Assembly: GCA_029379385.1 (NCBI GenBank)
Contig: CM055607.1
Location: 29,013,235 to 29,077,234 of the forward strand
DNA length: 64,000 nt
Source of the DNA: Quillaja saponaria
Taxonomy: Eukaryota; Streptophyta; Magnoliopsida; Fabales; Quillajaceae
Direction: 5' to 3'
The notes beneath the pieces are model-generated. The model searched no databases. It worked only from the letters and a program-made list of their open reading frames with translations, and was not told where the DNA came from. This document shows, piece after piece, positions 1 to 10,685 of this stretch. The translations under genes were made by a program, and so were the position numbers. Every line of letters starts with the position of its first letter. Within the stretch, counting starts at the first letter, position 1.

Positions 1-1426
1 AGGTTGGCTAGATTGTTGCATCCCGAGGCAGTGTGCCACAACAACTCTGCTACATCGGTATTCATACCGCAGAGACACATATCGTCTCAAGAGAGTGATT
101 TAATATGTGTCTCATTTCAGTCATTCTATATAACATAAAATTGACAGTAAAATCAGCCAAACAACTCTCTTGAGTAATAATCAACATATTATGTTCTAAT
201 TTTGTTAATATATAATTTTATTTACCTTGATATTTTTATTTGATTAAAATTTCCAACCCCCCCCCCCCCCCTTTCGTTTGTTTGCTAATGATCAGGAGTC
301 ATGAAGATCAGCAAATGCAGCTGTCTTCTGTTTGAATCTTGTGGATGCCCAAGGACTCAACTCCTTGGAAGTACTAGACTAATATTAATAACTGTAGCTT
401 TGACAATAATTATAGGCTGACCTAATTGGCTTATGCATATAGTTTAGATTTCAAACAACACAAATCTTTTTATTTCCTCAGTTTCAGATCATAGTAATAA
501 AGAATTGATTAGAAATTTAAAACCAATCCCTCTAAGATACTAAAATCTAAAGTAAAGAAGACAAAAGCACAACTGTATAGTCTGCTGTTGTTAATAAAGA
601 AGAAGAACAAAACGACAGAAGGTACTTTCATTTTTGCCAAGTAAGATCGCAATAGAAAAAACAATGGCTGAAATATCATAATAATATATCATACACACGA
701 AAATGATTGACAGCACCCTTGAACTACCAGTTTGGTGAACAGTCATCTCAAGGTGACTCAATCATATATTAATGTAAAACCATTCATCTGACAAGCAATC
801 AAGACATTTTATACTGGTAACTTGCCTGTAGATCCTCTAAGACTCGATCAAATGAATAAGGAACTGGATGCCTGGAGTTTGTTTTCCAACTGCAGCAACA
901 ACGTTAAGATGCCCGAATTGAAAGATGACAATAGGATAATTAAGAGCTCAGAACAACAACAAAGGAACAAGATTAGAAGAGAATAACCGGCAGTAACATG
1001 CAGCTATCATATGTGCATTTGGACAAGCTTACAGTTTCTGATAAATCCTATGATTTACCACTTCCAGAAGGTGGCCAGCTAACGACCCAACCTAGGCTAT
1101 CATAACTTTTGAATTATTCAAGCTTTTAGAAATTATATTATCTAGTCATGATTCTTTCTGAATTACTGCATTCTTGCCGAACAATTTAACATGATGCATC
1201 TCCAGATCACTAACTACAAGCGCATATATGCTGGTCATATCAAACCAGACATGTACATCACATATATATCCAAAACCAATACTTATTTATCCCACAATAC
1301 ACATTATGCTTTCTTGTTAAGTCCTCGAGCCGATTTAATTTTAAATAAGGTCTTCTGGGGCCTTGGGGCAAAAGCGATTAGTTTTTATACATGAATGTCC
1401 ACAAAACATATACAGAGCTAACCCTT

Positions 1427-1434
1427 TATATATA
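1427..1434 (+). promoter_or_regulatory. TATA box of P450 copy 1
   Basis: TATATATA lies about 47 bases before the ATG at 1481, which allows a short 5' UTR. The same site in copy 2 (around 7558-7566) reads TTTATCTATAG, one base away from a good TATA box. Confidence 0.55.
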
Positions 1435-1480
1435 GAACATAACCTCTCTGTAACTTACATCCATCCGTGAAAATTTAAAC

Positions 1481-3155
1481 ATGGACAATATTCAAGGATA
1501 CATAATTCTCTTCCTGATTTGGCTAGTATCTACCATTTTGTTCCGAGCCATATTCTCTAAAACTCGGACAAAGCCTAACCTTCCACCTAGTCCATTGGCC
1601 TTGCCAATCATTGGCCACATCCACCTACTTGGACCGAAAACTCATGTAGCTTTTCACAAGCTCTCAAATCGCTATGGACCCATTTTTCAACTCTACCTTG
1701 GCTCTCTCCCTTGTGTTGTTGTTTCCTCCTCAGAGATAGCAAAAGAAATCCTAAAAACTAATGAAATTTCTTTCGCTGACCGAAAAGCAAATACTGCTAT
1801 TAGTTACCTCACTTATGGTTCATCTGATTTCGCCTTTGCACCTTATGGGGCCTATTGGAAGTTTATTAAGAAACTTTGCATGTCAGAACTTCTTAACGGT
1901 CGGATGCTAGATCAACTCCTTCCGATTAGGCAAGAAGAAATAAACCGACTTGTGCAGATGATACAAATGAAAGCTGAAGCTGATGAGGCTGCTGATATTT
2001 CAGGGGAGCTAGTAAGATTATCAAGTAGCATAATAACAAGAATGTCAATAAGCAAAAGGTGTACCAACTCTGATGATGAGGCACACAATATAAGGAAGTT
2101 GGTGAAAGAATCCTCCAAGCTGAGTGCGAGGTTTAACTTGTCTGACTATCATTGGTTATTTAAGAAGTTAGATGTTCAAGGATTCAATAAGAGGCTAAAG
2201 GAAGTTCGTGATGGGTTTGATGCCATACTGGAGAGGACAATAGATGAGCACCTAGAGGTAAGGAAGAAAAACACAGCAGGTGGTGCACCAAAGGACATAC
2301 TTGATGTTCTACTTAATATATTAGAAGACGAAAGCTCAGAGATCAAACTGACCAGAAACAACATAAAAGCCTTCTTTATGGTAACGACTAACAAGTCTTT
2401 TACTCACACACATGGCTATATTCTATTAGTTCCATTATCTTAAGTAGTATGTTTCTAGATCCAAATTTCATCATTGTTTTAGAAACATATTTCTAATTTT
2501 TTGAAGTTTACAGGACCTGTTATCAGGTGGGACGGATACATCTGCAATCACAGCAGAATGGGTGCTAGCAGAACTAATCAACCACCCAACTATCATGGAG
2601 AAAGCAAGGAAAGAAATAGACTCTGTAGTTGGAAAGGACAGAGTGGTACTGGAATCAGATATTGCTAACCTTCCTTATATCCAAGCTGTAGTTAAGGAAA
2701 CACTAAGGCTTCACAATCCAGCTTCAATTGTTGGGAGACAATCAAGTGAAAACTGTAACATTGCTGGTTATGACATTCCAGCAAACACTAAGGTGTTTGT
2801 TAACGTGTGGGCTCTTGGGAGAGATCCAAAGTACTGGGATAACCCGCTTGAATTCAACCCAGAAAGGTTTCTCATCCAAAAGGGTAGTGTGGCAACAAGT
2901 CAATTGGATGTAAGGGGACAAAATTATCATCTATTGCCATTTGGGAGTGGAAGAAGAGGATGCCCTGGAGCCTCACTAGCACTGAACATTGTTCAGACAA
3001 CTGTTGCAGCATTGATTCAGTGCTTTGAATGGAAGGTTGGAGATGGAGGGAGAGTTAGCATGAAAGAAGGTAGTCAACTTACTCTTGCAAGAGATAAGCC
3101 CTTGATTTGTGTCCCAGTGACAAGACTCAATCCATTTCCATCCTTATCATACTGA
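1481..3155 (+). CDS. Cytochrome P450, CYP93 family (tandem copy 1)
   Basis: Two exons, 1481-2380 and 2514-3155, joined in phase 0 across a 133-base GT-AG intron, encode 513 residues, the normal P450 length. Visible are an N-terminal membrane anchor (residues about 7-25), a PPSP hinge (35-38), the oxygen-binding I-helix motif GGTDTS (305-310), ExxR (362-365), PERF (416-419) and the haem motif PFGSGRRGC with Cys450. Exon structure and sequence place it in CYP93, whose members (CYP93A pterocarpan 6a-hydroxylase, CYP93B flavone synthase II, CYP93C isoflavone synthase) act on flavonoids at the ER membrane. The intron sits immediately before the I helix. The segment after ExxR ([13 protein letters not shown]) departs from the usual HPxGPxxxRES, so the substrate may differ. 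Substrate is not known; the subfamily is uncertain but nearest CYP93A/D. Confidence 0.88.
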
Positions 3156-3495
3156 TCAAAGAAACCAAATTGTGACAAGGTTGTGTTTGTTTTGTATTAC
3201 TAAGTTCAGGGTGTTGTGTGTCACTTTTGTGGGGTTGGTAAATACTACTAGTAGGATTCTGCCCTTTTATGATGAGAAGAAGAAAGATCATGTAATTACG
3301 AATCATGCTTATTGTAATGTTTGGTAAATTTCTGAATTTGCATCTAAAAATTATATAGTAAGACGCACAAAACAACAATGCTGTATTTTTTAGGCCATAA
3401 CAATGTTGTTGATTATTAACAAAATCACCCAACAGAAGCCCACGGCTTACCTTTTATAACATGCAATCCCAAGGTAGTTGTTGTGATTGTGAAGT

Positions 3496-5696
3496 ATAGA
3501 AATTATAAACAAACGAACAAATGAAGAAGATAAAGAGACATCTTGTGGTCTTTCCATCATTCTGTGGTGTTTTTGCTTAGGAGTAGCCAGAATTCTTTTT
3601 ATTTTTATTTTAGCACTGATGTAAATAAAGGCCTTGTCTCAATTTCTATTACTGAACTTTAAGTCTTTACTCATGTACCATTACTTTCCATGCAATATAA
3701 GCAAGTACCACATTTGTATATATAGCTGATTTCTGCTTTATAATACACTTGATACGTGTCGCAACTGTTGTTGTTCACAGTATCTTGGTTTTGTTTTAAT
3801 TGCATGGTGAAGTAGGCTTGCCTTAACACCTGTTGTGATGGGTTGCTTTTTTTAAGTCCTTACTCCTTGCTATCAGTTTCAACCATATGGTTTTGGACTT
3901 GGTTGCAGATACCTTCTGCAAATAGGAATTGTTGTCTCTGCCACAGAATATAATGAAATCCTTTGTTATACTGGGTTTCCTTGAAAAGAAGCATTTGTTT
4001 TTAACTATAATTCATGTATCCTGCGAAAATGCTTTGTATGATATACTCATAGTAAGCCTGAGTTTTTTCTTTTTCTTTTTTTTGGTAAGGAACTGTTTGA
4101 GTGGTGACAGAAATTGTAGAAGATAAATTTTTTTGCGAGCAAATAAAATAACGGGTTTGTGTTCATTTATAATTCGTTAAGGGCTTGTGAGCTTAAAACT
4201 CAATTCATTCAAAAATCTTAAACAAAAGAATTAAAAAGAAAAACTCATCACAAGGTTTAAAAGGATTTGAACCTTACCAATTAAAAAAAAAAAGTATAAT
4301 CACAAAGTCGAAACACTTCTTAACTTTTTTATGTAAATATAATTCACATAATATATTAATAAAATATATTAAACGAGATGGACTTCTGAGTTTAAAAACC
4401 AAACTTGAGTCAAGCCTTACTCACGAACAATTTTGTTTATTTGCACCTATATTTAGATATGGTAATAAACTGAAACAGGTTAATTCTCAGCTTAATCTGA
4501 CATAGGGAAGATTTGATACGTCAAAATTCGAGAGAAATAGAATTAGGTGTATATATATTGTAATTTTTTTGGTTTATTTGGATAAAGAGGAATTGAGGGA
4601 GAGAAAATGAGAAGAGATAGTACCATGCATTTTCATTAGTTTGAGAGTTTTTTTTATTTATTAATTTTTTTTTTTTAAAGGAGTGAGAGAAAATGGAGAG
4701 TACACATGCCCTCTCAAATCTCCCAATTTTTTAATTTCATAGTTTTTCCAATTTAGAGAATTTGAACATAGTAATAGACAAATATACTCATATCTTTTCT
4801 ATTAATTACAAATTTAATTAAAAAAAATTTAGTATAAATATTATATCTGCATTGTATATTACGGTGTCATTTTTGCTTACTATTTATATGTTATTTACGT
4901 TATTCAGTATTTATGGGTATATATCTCCATATCCATACGAGTCCAATCTAATCTGAATTTAAAATGATTTGAGGCTCCCAATTCAACAATTATCAAAGAT
5001 CCACACAAAGATGGGAACACTAACTCATATAGAAAAAATATTCACCACATCAACAAATAGGAGACTCGAACCTGGTACTGATCCAGCACCTCTATTTTAA
5101 CCAGTTGAGCTAAGCTCTGATTTACAAAAAAGTTTCAATCTAATTATATTGAAATATTGAATATTACCCGACTCAAATTACAATACTCATTGATCAGGTT
5201 GGTCATGGCTAGGATTTACTTTCTTTTCTTTTATTGTTTTCAATTTATTAGTTGTGCATGACCAATTGTGAGTTTATGACACCCAGCAACCAGTTAGTTT
5301 TTGTTTGTCTTACTTAGTGCAAGTATAACATATGCTTAAATTACTTAAAATTTCACCATTCCAGAAGCTTGATTGCTAACCATATGATTTGTTGAATTAT
5401 TTCAATAAATTTTTTTTATTTAAGTTAATTTATACGATTTTTTGTCTACTTTTAAGTTTTGTATTTTATATTTAGAGGTATTAACATTTAACTTTTTTAT
5501 CTTATTAAAATTATTAACCTATGACTCCAAGAGGGTTGACATGTTATTCAAGAAAGTATTTTTTTTTCATTAACTTTCTGGGTTTAAATTTTCTTGAAGA
5601 GGTCGTGGGAAGTATAAATTCCATAACTTTCTAATCCTGACATGAATGACATATCTTTGACGGGACTAAGTGGTGTAGACTTGTAAAGATATGACA
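3496..5696. other. Spacer between the two P450 duplication units
   Basis: AT-rich DNA with no supported gene. The short open frames (for example 3929-4126) have no codon-like pattern. The one recognisable item is a tRNA-derived SINE on the minus strand near 4950-5120. The right end runs into copy 2 of the duplicated unit without an obvious sequence boundary. Confidence 0.7.
4950..5120 (-). mobile_element. tRNA-derived SINE
   Basis: On the minus strand an RNA polymerase III A box, TAGCTCAACTGG (5101-5112), is followed 28 bases later by a B box, GGTTCGAGTCTCC (5060-5072). This is tRNA promoter spacing and composition. The sequence between and after them does not fold as a complete tRNA and continues into a non-tRNA body of roughly 100 bases, as in plant tRNA-related SINEs. 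The 3' limit is approximate. Confidence 0.6.
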
Positions 5697-6193
5697 AGGG
5701 TGACTGGGTTATTGCATCGCGAGGCAGAACTCTGCCATAACAACTCTGCTACATCGGTTTTCATACCGAATAAGGCACATATCTTCTCAAGAGAACGACT
5801 TAATTCATGCATTATCTTAGTCACTCTATATAACATAAAATTGATGGTAAAATCATCCAAACAACTCTCTTGAGAAATAATGAAGATAATATGTTCTATT
5901 TTTGTTAATATATAATTTTATTTACCTTGATATTTTTATTTGATTAAATTTCCCCCCCTTCATTTGTTTGCTAATGATCATGAGTCATGAAGAGCAAATG
6001 CAGCTATCTTCTGTTTGAATATTGTGGATGCCTAGGACTAAACGCCTTGGAAGTACTAGACTAATATTAATAACTGTAGCTTTCACAATAATTATAGGCT
6101 GACCTAATTGGCTTATGCATATAGTTTAGATTTCAAACAACACAATCTTTTTATTTCCTCATATTCATATCATAATAATAAAGAATGGATTTA

Positions 6194-6376
6194 TCTAACG
6201 AGAGCCCAAATAGCACTTGTTAAACTTCTATAAATAGAAAACTTGTAACATTTATTACGGTAGTTGATCATAATTTTAGTACTATTTATTGCATAAATTA
6301 CTAATTGTAAAAAGTTTCAATTTCCAATAATTATATTTATTGTAGCTTAGCAAGTGCCCTTTGGATACTCGTTAGA
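6194..6376. mobile_element. MITE, 183 bp, with terminal inverted repeats
   Basis: Present only in copy 2. The ends are exact inverted repeats, TCTAACGAG and CTCGTTAGA, and pairing continues with about six mismatches for 30 bases through CCAAA, GCACTTG and TAA blocks. The interior is AT-rich with no coding capacity. A target-site duplication is not clear. A related, more decayed copy lies near 55380-55535. It is a non-autonomous DNA transposon; the superfamily is unassigned. Confidence 0.75.
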
Positions 6377-6585
6377 AAATTTAGAACTAATCCCTCTAAG
6401 CTACTAAAAGCCAAAGTACAAAAGACATAAGCCGAACTGTAAAATTTGCTGTTGTTGACAAAAGAAGAAGAACAAAACCACATAAGGTACTTTCATTTTT
6501 GCCAAGTAAGATCGCAATAGAAAAAACAATAGCTCAAATATCATTATAAGAAAATGATAGACAGCACCCATGAACTACCAGTTTG

Positions 6586-6859
6586 TGTTGATAAATTTGA
6601 GTTGATACAGCAGAGCTCTAAACAATAAGAGTTTTAATGGTGAAATGTAATTTTTCTTAATTTTTCTGAATACAAATGCTACATGAGAGAGTTCCATTTA
6701 TACACCTCTAATGACCCTTCTAGAAATACAAATACATGAATAATGAACATTCACCATGCACTTAACTACATTAATTGATGAACATAGAAAATAGAAATGT
6801 ATGTGAATAATTCATGAATATAGAAAAACTAAATTCAAGAAAGTGCATTAATTCCAAGA
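6586..6859. mobile_element. 274-bp insertion, possible solo LTR
   Basis: Absent from copy 1, where the flanking bases join directly. It is bounded by GTTTG at 6581-6585 and 6860-6864, a likely 5-bp target duplication. The left edge TGTTGA resembles the end of an LTR read on the minus strand, but the other edge lacks the expected matching CA/TG, so solo LTR is only a possibility. No coding sequence. Confidence 0.5.
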
Positions 6860-7612
6860 GTTTGGTGAACAGTCATCTCATGGTGACTCAATCATATATT
6901 AATGTAAAAACATTCATCTTACAAGCAATCAAAAGACATTTTATACTGGTAACTTGCCTGTAGATCCTCTAAGACTCGATCAAATGAAGAAGGAACTGGA
7001 TGCCTGGAGTTTGTTTTCCAACTGCATCGACAACGATAAGATGGCCGAATTGAAAGATGACAATAGGATAATTAAGAGCTCAGAATAACAACAAAAGAAC
7101 AAGATTAAAAGAGAATAACCGGCAGTAACATGCAGCTATCATATGTGCATTTGGACAAGCTTACAGTTTCAGATAAATCCTATGATTTACCACTTCCAGA
7201 AGGTGGCTAGCTAACGACCCAACCTAGGCTATCATAACTTTTGTAATATTCAAGCTTTTAGAAATTATATTTTCTAGTCATGATTCTTTCTGAATTACTG
7301 CCTTCTTGCCGAACAATTTAACATGATGCATCTCCAGATCACTAACTACAAGCGCATATATGCTGGTCATATCAAACCAGACATGTACATCACATATATA
7401 TCCAAAACCAATACTTATTTATCCCACTATACACATTATGCTTTCTTGTTAAGTCCTCAAGCCGATTTAGTTTTAAATAAGGACTTCTGGGGCCTTGGAG
7501 CAACAGCGATTAGTTTTTATACATGCATGTCCACAAAACACATACAGAGCTAACCCTTTATCTATAGAACATAACCTCTCTGTAACTTATATCCATCCGT
7601 GAAAATTTAAAC

Positions 7613-9279
7613 ATGGACAATATTCATGGATACGTTATTCTCTTCCTGATTTGGCTAATATCCACCATTTTGTTCCGAGCCATATTCTCTAAAACTCGGA
7701 CAAAGCCTAACCTACCACCAAGTCCATTGGCCTTTCCAATCATTGGACACATCCACCTACTTGGACCGAAAACTCATTTAGCTTTTCACAAGCTCTCAAA
7801 TCGCTATGGACCCATTTTTCAACTCTATCTTGGTTCTCTCCCTTGTGTTGTTGTTTCCTCCTCAGAGATAGCAAAAGAAATCCTAAAAACTAATGAAATT
7901 TCTTTCGCTGATCGAAAAGCAAATACTGCTGTTAGTTACCTCACTTATGGTTCATCTGATTTTGGCTTTGCACCTTATGGGGCCTATTGGAAATTTATTA
8001 AGAAACTTTGCATGTCAGAACTTCTTAACGGTCGGATGCTAGATCAACTCCTTCCGATTAGGCAAGAAGAAATAAACCGACTTTTGCAGATGATACAAAT
8101 GAACGCTGAATCTGGTGAGGCTGTTGATATTTCAGGGGAGCTGGTAAGATTATCAAGTAGTATAATAACAAGAATGTCAATAAGCAAACGGTGTACCGAC
8201 TCTGATGAAGAGGCACACAATATAAGGAAGTTGGTGAAAGAATCCTCCAAGCTGAGTGCGAGGTTTAACTTGTCTGATTATCATTGGTTATTTAAAAAGT
8301 TAGATGTCCAAGGACTCAATAAGGGGCTAAAGGAAGTCCGTGATGGGTTTGATGCCATACTGGAGAGGACAATAGATGAGCACCTAGAGGCAAGGAAGAA
8401 AAAAACAGCAGGTGGTGCACCAAAGGACATACTTGATGTTCTACTTAATATATTAGAAGATGAAAGCTCAGAGATCAAACTGACCAGAATCAACATAAAA
8501 GCCTTCTTTATGGTAACGACTAACAAGTCTTTTATATATTCTATTAGTTCCATTATCTTTTAAGTAGTATGTTTCTAGATCCAAATTTCATTATTGTTTT
8601 AGAAACATATTTCTAATTTTTTGAAGTTTACAGGACCTGTTATCAGGTGGGACGGATACATCTGCAATCACAGCAGAATGGGTGCTAGCAGAACTAATCA
8701 ACCACCCAACTATCATGGAGAAAGCAAGGAAAGAAATTGATTCTGTAGTTGGAAAGGACAGAGTGGTACTGGAATCAGATATTGCTAACCTTCCTTATAT
8801 TCAAGCTGTAGTGAAGGAAACACTAAGGCTTCACACTCCAGCTTCAATTGTTGCGAGACAATCAAGTGAAAGCTGTAACATTGTTGGTTATGACATTCCA
8901 GCGAACACTAAGGTGTTTGTTAACGTGTGGGCTCTTGGGAGAGATCCAAAGTACTGGGATAACCCGCTTGAATTTAACCCAGAAAGGTTTCTCAGCCAGA
9001 AGGGTACTGGTGTGGCAACAAGTCAATTGGATGTAAGGGGACAAAATTATCATCTATTGCCATTTGGGAGTGGAAGAAGAGGATGCCCTGGAGCCTCACT
9101 AGCACTGAACATTGTTCAGACAACTGTTGCAGCATTGATTCAGTGCTTTGAATGGAAGGTTGGAGATGGACGGGAGAGTTAGCTTGGAAGAAGGTAGTCA
9201 ACTTACTCTTGCAAAAGATAAGCCCTTGATTTGTGTCCCAGTGACAAGACTCAATCCATTTCCATCCTTATCATACTGA
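7613..9279 (+). pseudogene. Cytochrome P450, CYP93 family (tandem copy 2), C-terminal frameshift
   Basis: Exon 1 is 7613-8512; exon 2 starts at 8634 and should end at the TGA at 9277-9279, as in copy 1. The I-helix, ExxR, PERF and [11 protein letters not shown] haem motifs are intact. After the sequence for WKVGDG one extra base (C, near 9173) relative to copy 1 shifts the frame and gives a stop at 9180-9182. The product is 482 residues and lacks about the last 35, which in CYP93 form the final beta structures and part of the substrate pocket (SRS6). The lost part is still present and otherwise well conserved in the next frame, so the break is young or is a sequencing error. A three-base insertion (KGTGVATS against KGSVATS) keeps frame. 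The promoter TATA site is also altered. Confidence 0.8.
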
Positions 9280-9587
9280 TCAAAGAAACCAAATTGTGAC
9301 AAGGTTGTGTTTGTTTTGTATTACAAGTTCAGGGTGTTGTGTGTCACTTTTGTGGGGTTGGTATATACTACTAGTAGGATTCTGCCCTTTTATGATGAGA
9401 AGAAGAAAGATCATGTATTTATGAATCATGCTTATTGTAATGTTTGGTAAATTTCTGAATTTGCATCTAAAAACTATATAGTAAGACGCACAAAACAACA
9501 AAACGGTATTTTTTAGGCCATAACAATGGTGTTGATTACTAACAAAATCACCCAACAGAACCCCATGGCTTACCTGTCATAACATGC

Positions 9588-9834
9588 TGTTAAGTTCCTA
9601 AATTTAGACTAGGAATTTTCTAAGGAAACAAACTACTAAGAGAGAAAGCTACTGAAAAAGAGATTCTCATTCATCAATTTAGACAAGGAAATCAGACTAC
9701 AAAACCCTCTTTTATACTGTAGCTATCCTAACAATCTAACAGATTCTTCTAACAGCTCCTTCTGATCTGGCAAAACTGCCTAACTGACTGAGCTGTAGAT
9801 CAAAACGCTGTGTTTTGAATTTGGGCACGTAACA
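9588..9834. mobile_element. Solo LTR, 247 bp
   Basis: Present only in copy 2. It begins TGTTA and ends TAACA, the inverted TG...CA termini of LTR retrotransposons, and is flanked by exact 5-bp duplications CATGC at 9583-9587 and 9835-9839. Copy 1 has the uninterrupted site at about 3461-3466. No internal coding region is present, as expected after LTR-LTR recombination. Orientation may be minus, since that strand carries a TATAAAAG-like site. Confidence 0.85.
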
Positions 9835-9870
9835 CATGCAATCCCAGGGTAGTTGTTACGATTGTGAAGC

Positions 9871-10593
9871 AGGAGATGGACGGTGTAGTAGCAGAAGTTG
9901 CGTACCAGACCAGATCAGTAACTAGTCTGTCCTAAGTGGAAAATGAGAATGTGTCACGCCCAAGCCTAGACAGAGGCTTGAGATTTTCAGAAGAAAAAGA
10001 AAAGTTCTGAATTGATGGTAGTGGATTAGCTCTATTATATTGGGCCATTAAGGGCTCCGGGAATGGGCTGTGTTAATGCATGATTAGTCCGAACATGCCC
10101 ATTCTGCAACCCTTACTTTTTAAGATTTACAAAAATTGACATTAAAATTTAAAATTTAAAGAATTCAACATTTCTCGCTTTCATCTGTATTATTTTGCTC
10201 AATTGTTTGAAAATAGATGAACCCTTAACGAGTAAGTTAAGAGTTGTTCACAAATTAAATAACCTCATTGTCACTCCACATATCTTATATTAGGATGAGA
10301 AATGATAAAACTATGATGCTAATGAACCTCTATTAACAATGAAAACTAATGATTTTCATATTCATATTCATATTACATATACTCTGCCGCTGCCAAAATG
10401 CTTCTTGTATTACTTAGTTTTGGAAATTGACATCAGAATGGAACAAAAATACAAATCACATCTTGCAGGCTCTGCTGATCAGCAGCATACAAAGAAAAAG
10501 GACAAAAACATCATTAAGACAAAGAACCATACTAGTATTATTTTACTATATCACTATCGATCTGACCAAGTCTCACGTACATAAATAATTAAA
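9871..10593. other. Intergenic region before the third P450
   Basis: Unrelated to the flanks of copies 1 and 2. AT-rich from about 10100 onwards, with no supported gene or RNA. The right part presumably holds the promoter of the gene starting at 10686. Confidence 0.5.
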
Positions 10594-10601
10594 TATAAAT
10601 A
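10594..10601 (+). promoter_or_regulatory. TATA box of the third P450
   Basis: TATAAATA is 85 bases before the ATG at 10686, compatible with a 5' UTR of roughly 50 bases. Confidence 0.5.
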
Positions 10602-10685
10602 AATAGGTTCCTTCTGAAGGTTTTCAGTTCCTTTATGTAATAAGCTCTCTGTATCCAGCATTTTTACACAAAGAAAGATTCAACC

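Larger units (their letters stand above)
1..3495 (+). repeat. Tandem duplication unit, copy 1
   Basis: This segment is colinear with 5697-9870 at high identity, covering upstream DNA, both P450 exons, the intron and the 3' flank. The window opens inside the repeat, so its true left end is not visible. Matching ends near 3495, after a shared stretch that follows the 3' UTR. Copy 1 lacks three insertions present in copy 2, so it is closer to the ancestral arrangement. It also has a run of 15 C at 257-271 where copy 2 has about seven. Confidence 0.9.
5697..9870 (+). repeat. Tandem duplication unit, copy 2
   Basis: Second copy of the 1-3495 segment in direct orientation. It is about 680 bases longer than the matching part of copy 1, almost all of it from three discrete insertions: 6194-6376, 6586-6859 and 9588-9834. 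Coding identity is high, with a shared intron of identical length, so the duplication is recent relative to the split from the third P450. Confidence 0.9.

Noticed and set aside
257..271. Poly-C run as a functional G-quadruplex.
   Set aside because: A single homopolymer that varies to about seven in copy 2; more likely a slippage tract or a length error.
1191..1394. 67-codon frame upstream of P450 copy 1, with a 76-codon counterpart before copy 2 at 7323-7553.
   Set aside because: It is shared only because the whole unit is duplicated. The copies differ in their ends, and the peptide resembles no known family; it covers promoter DNA including the TATA region.
5060..5120. Possible tRNA gene on the minus strand.
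   Set aside because: Good A and B boxes but no matching acceptor stem or anticodon arm; better explained as a SINE.
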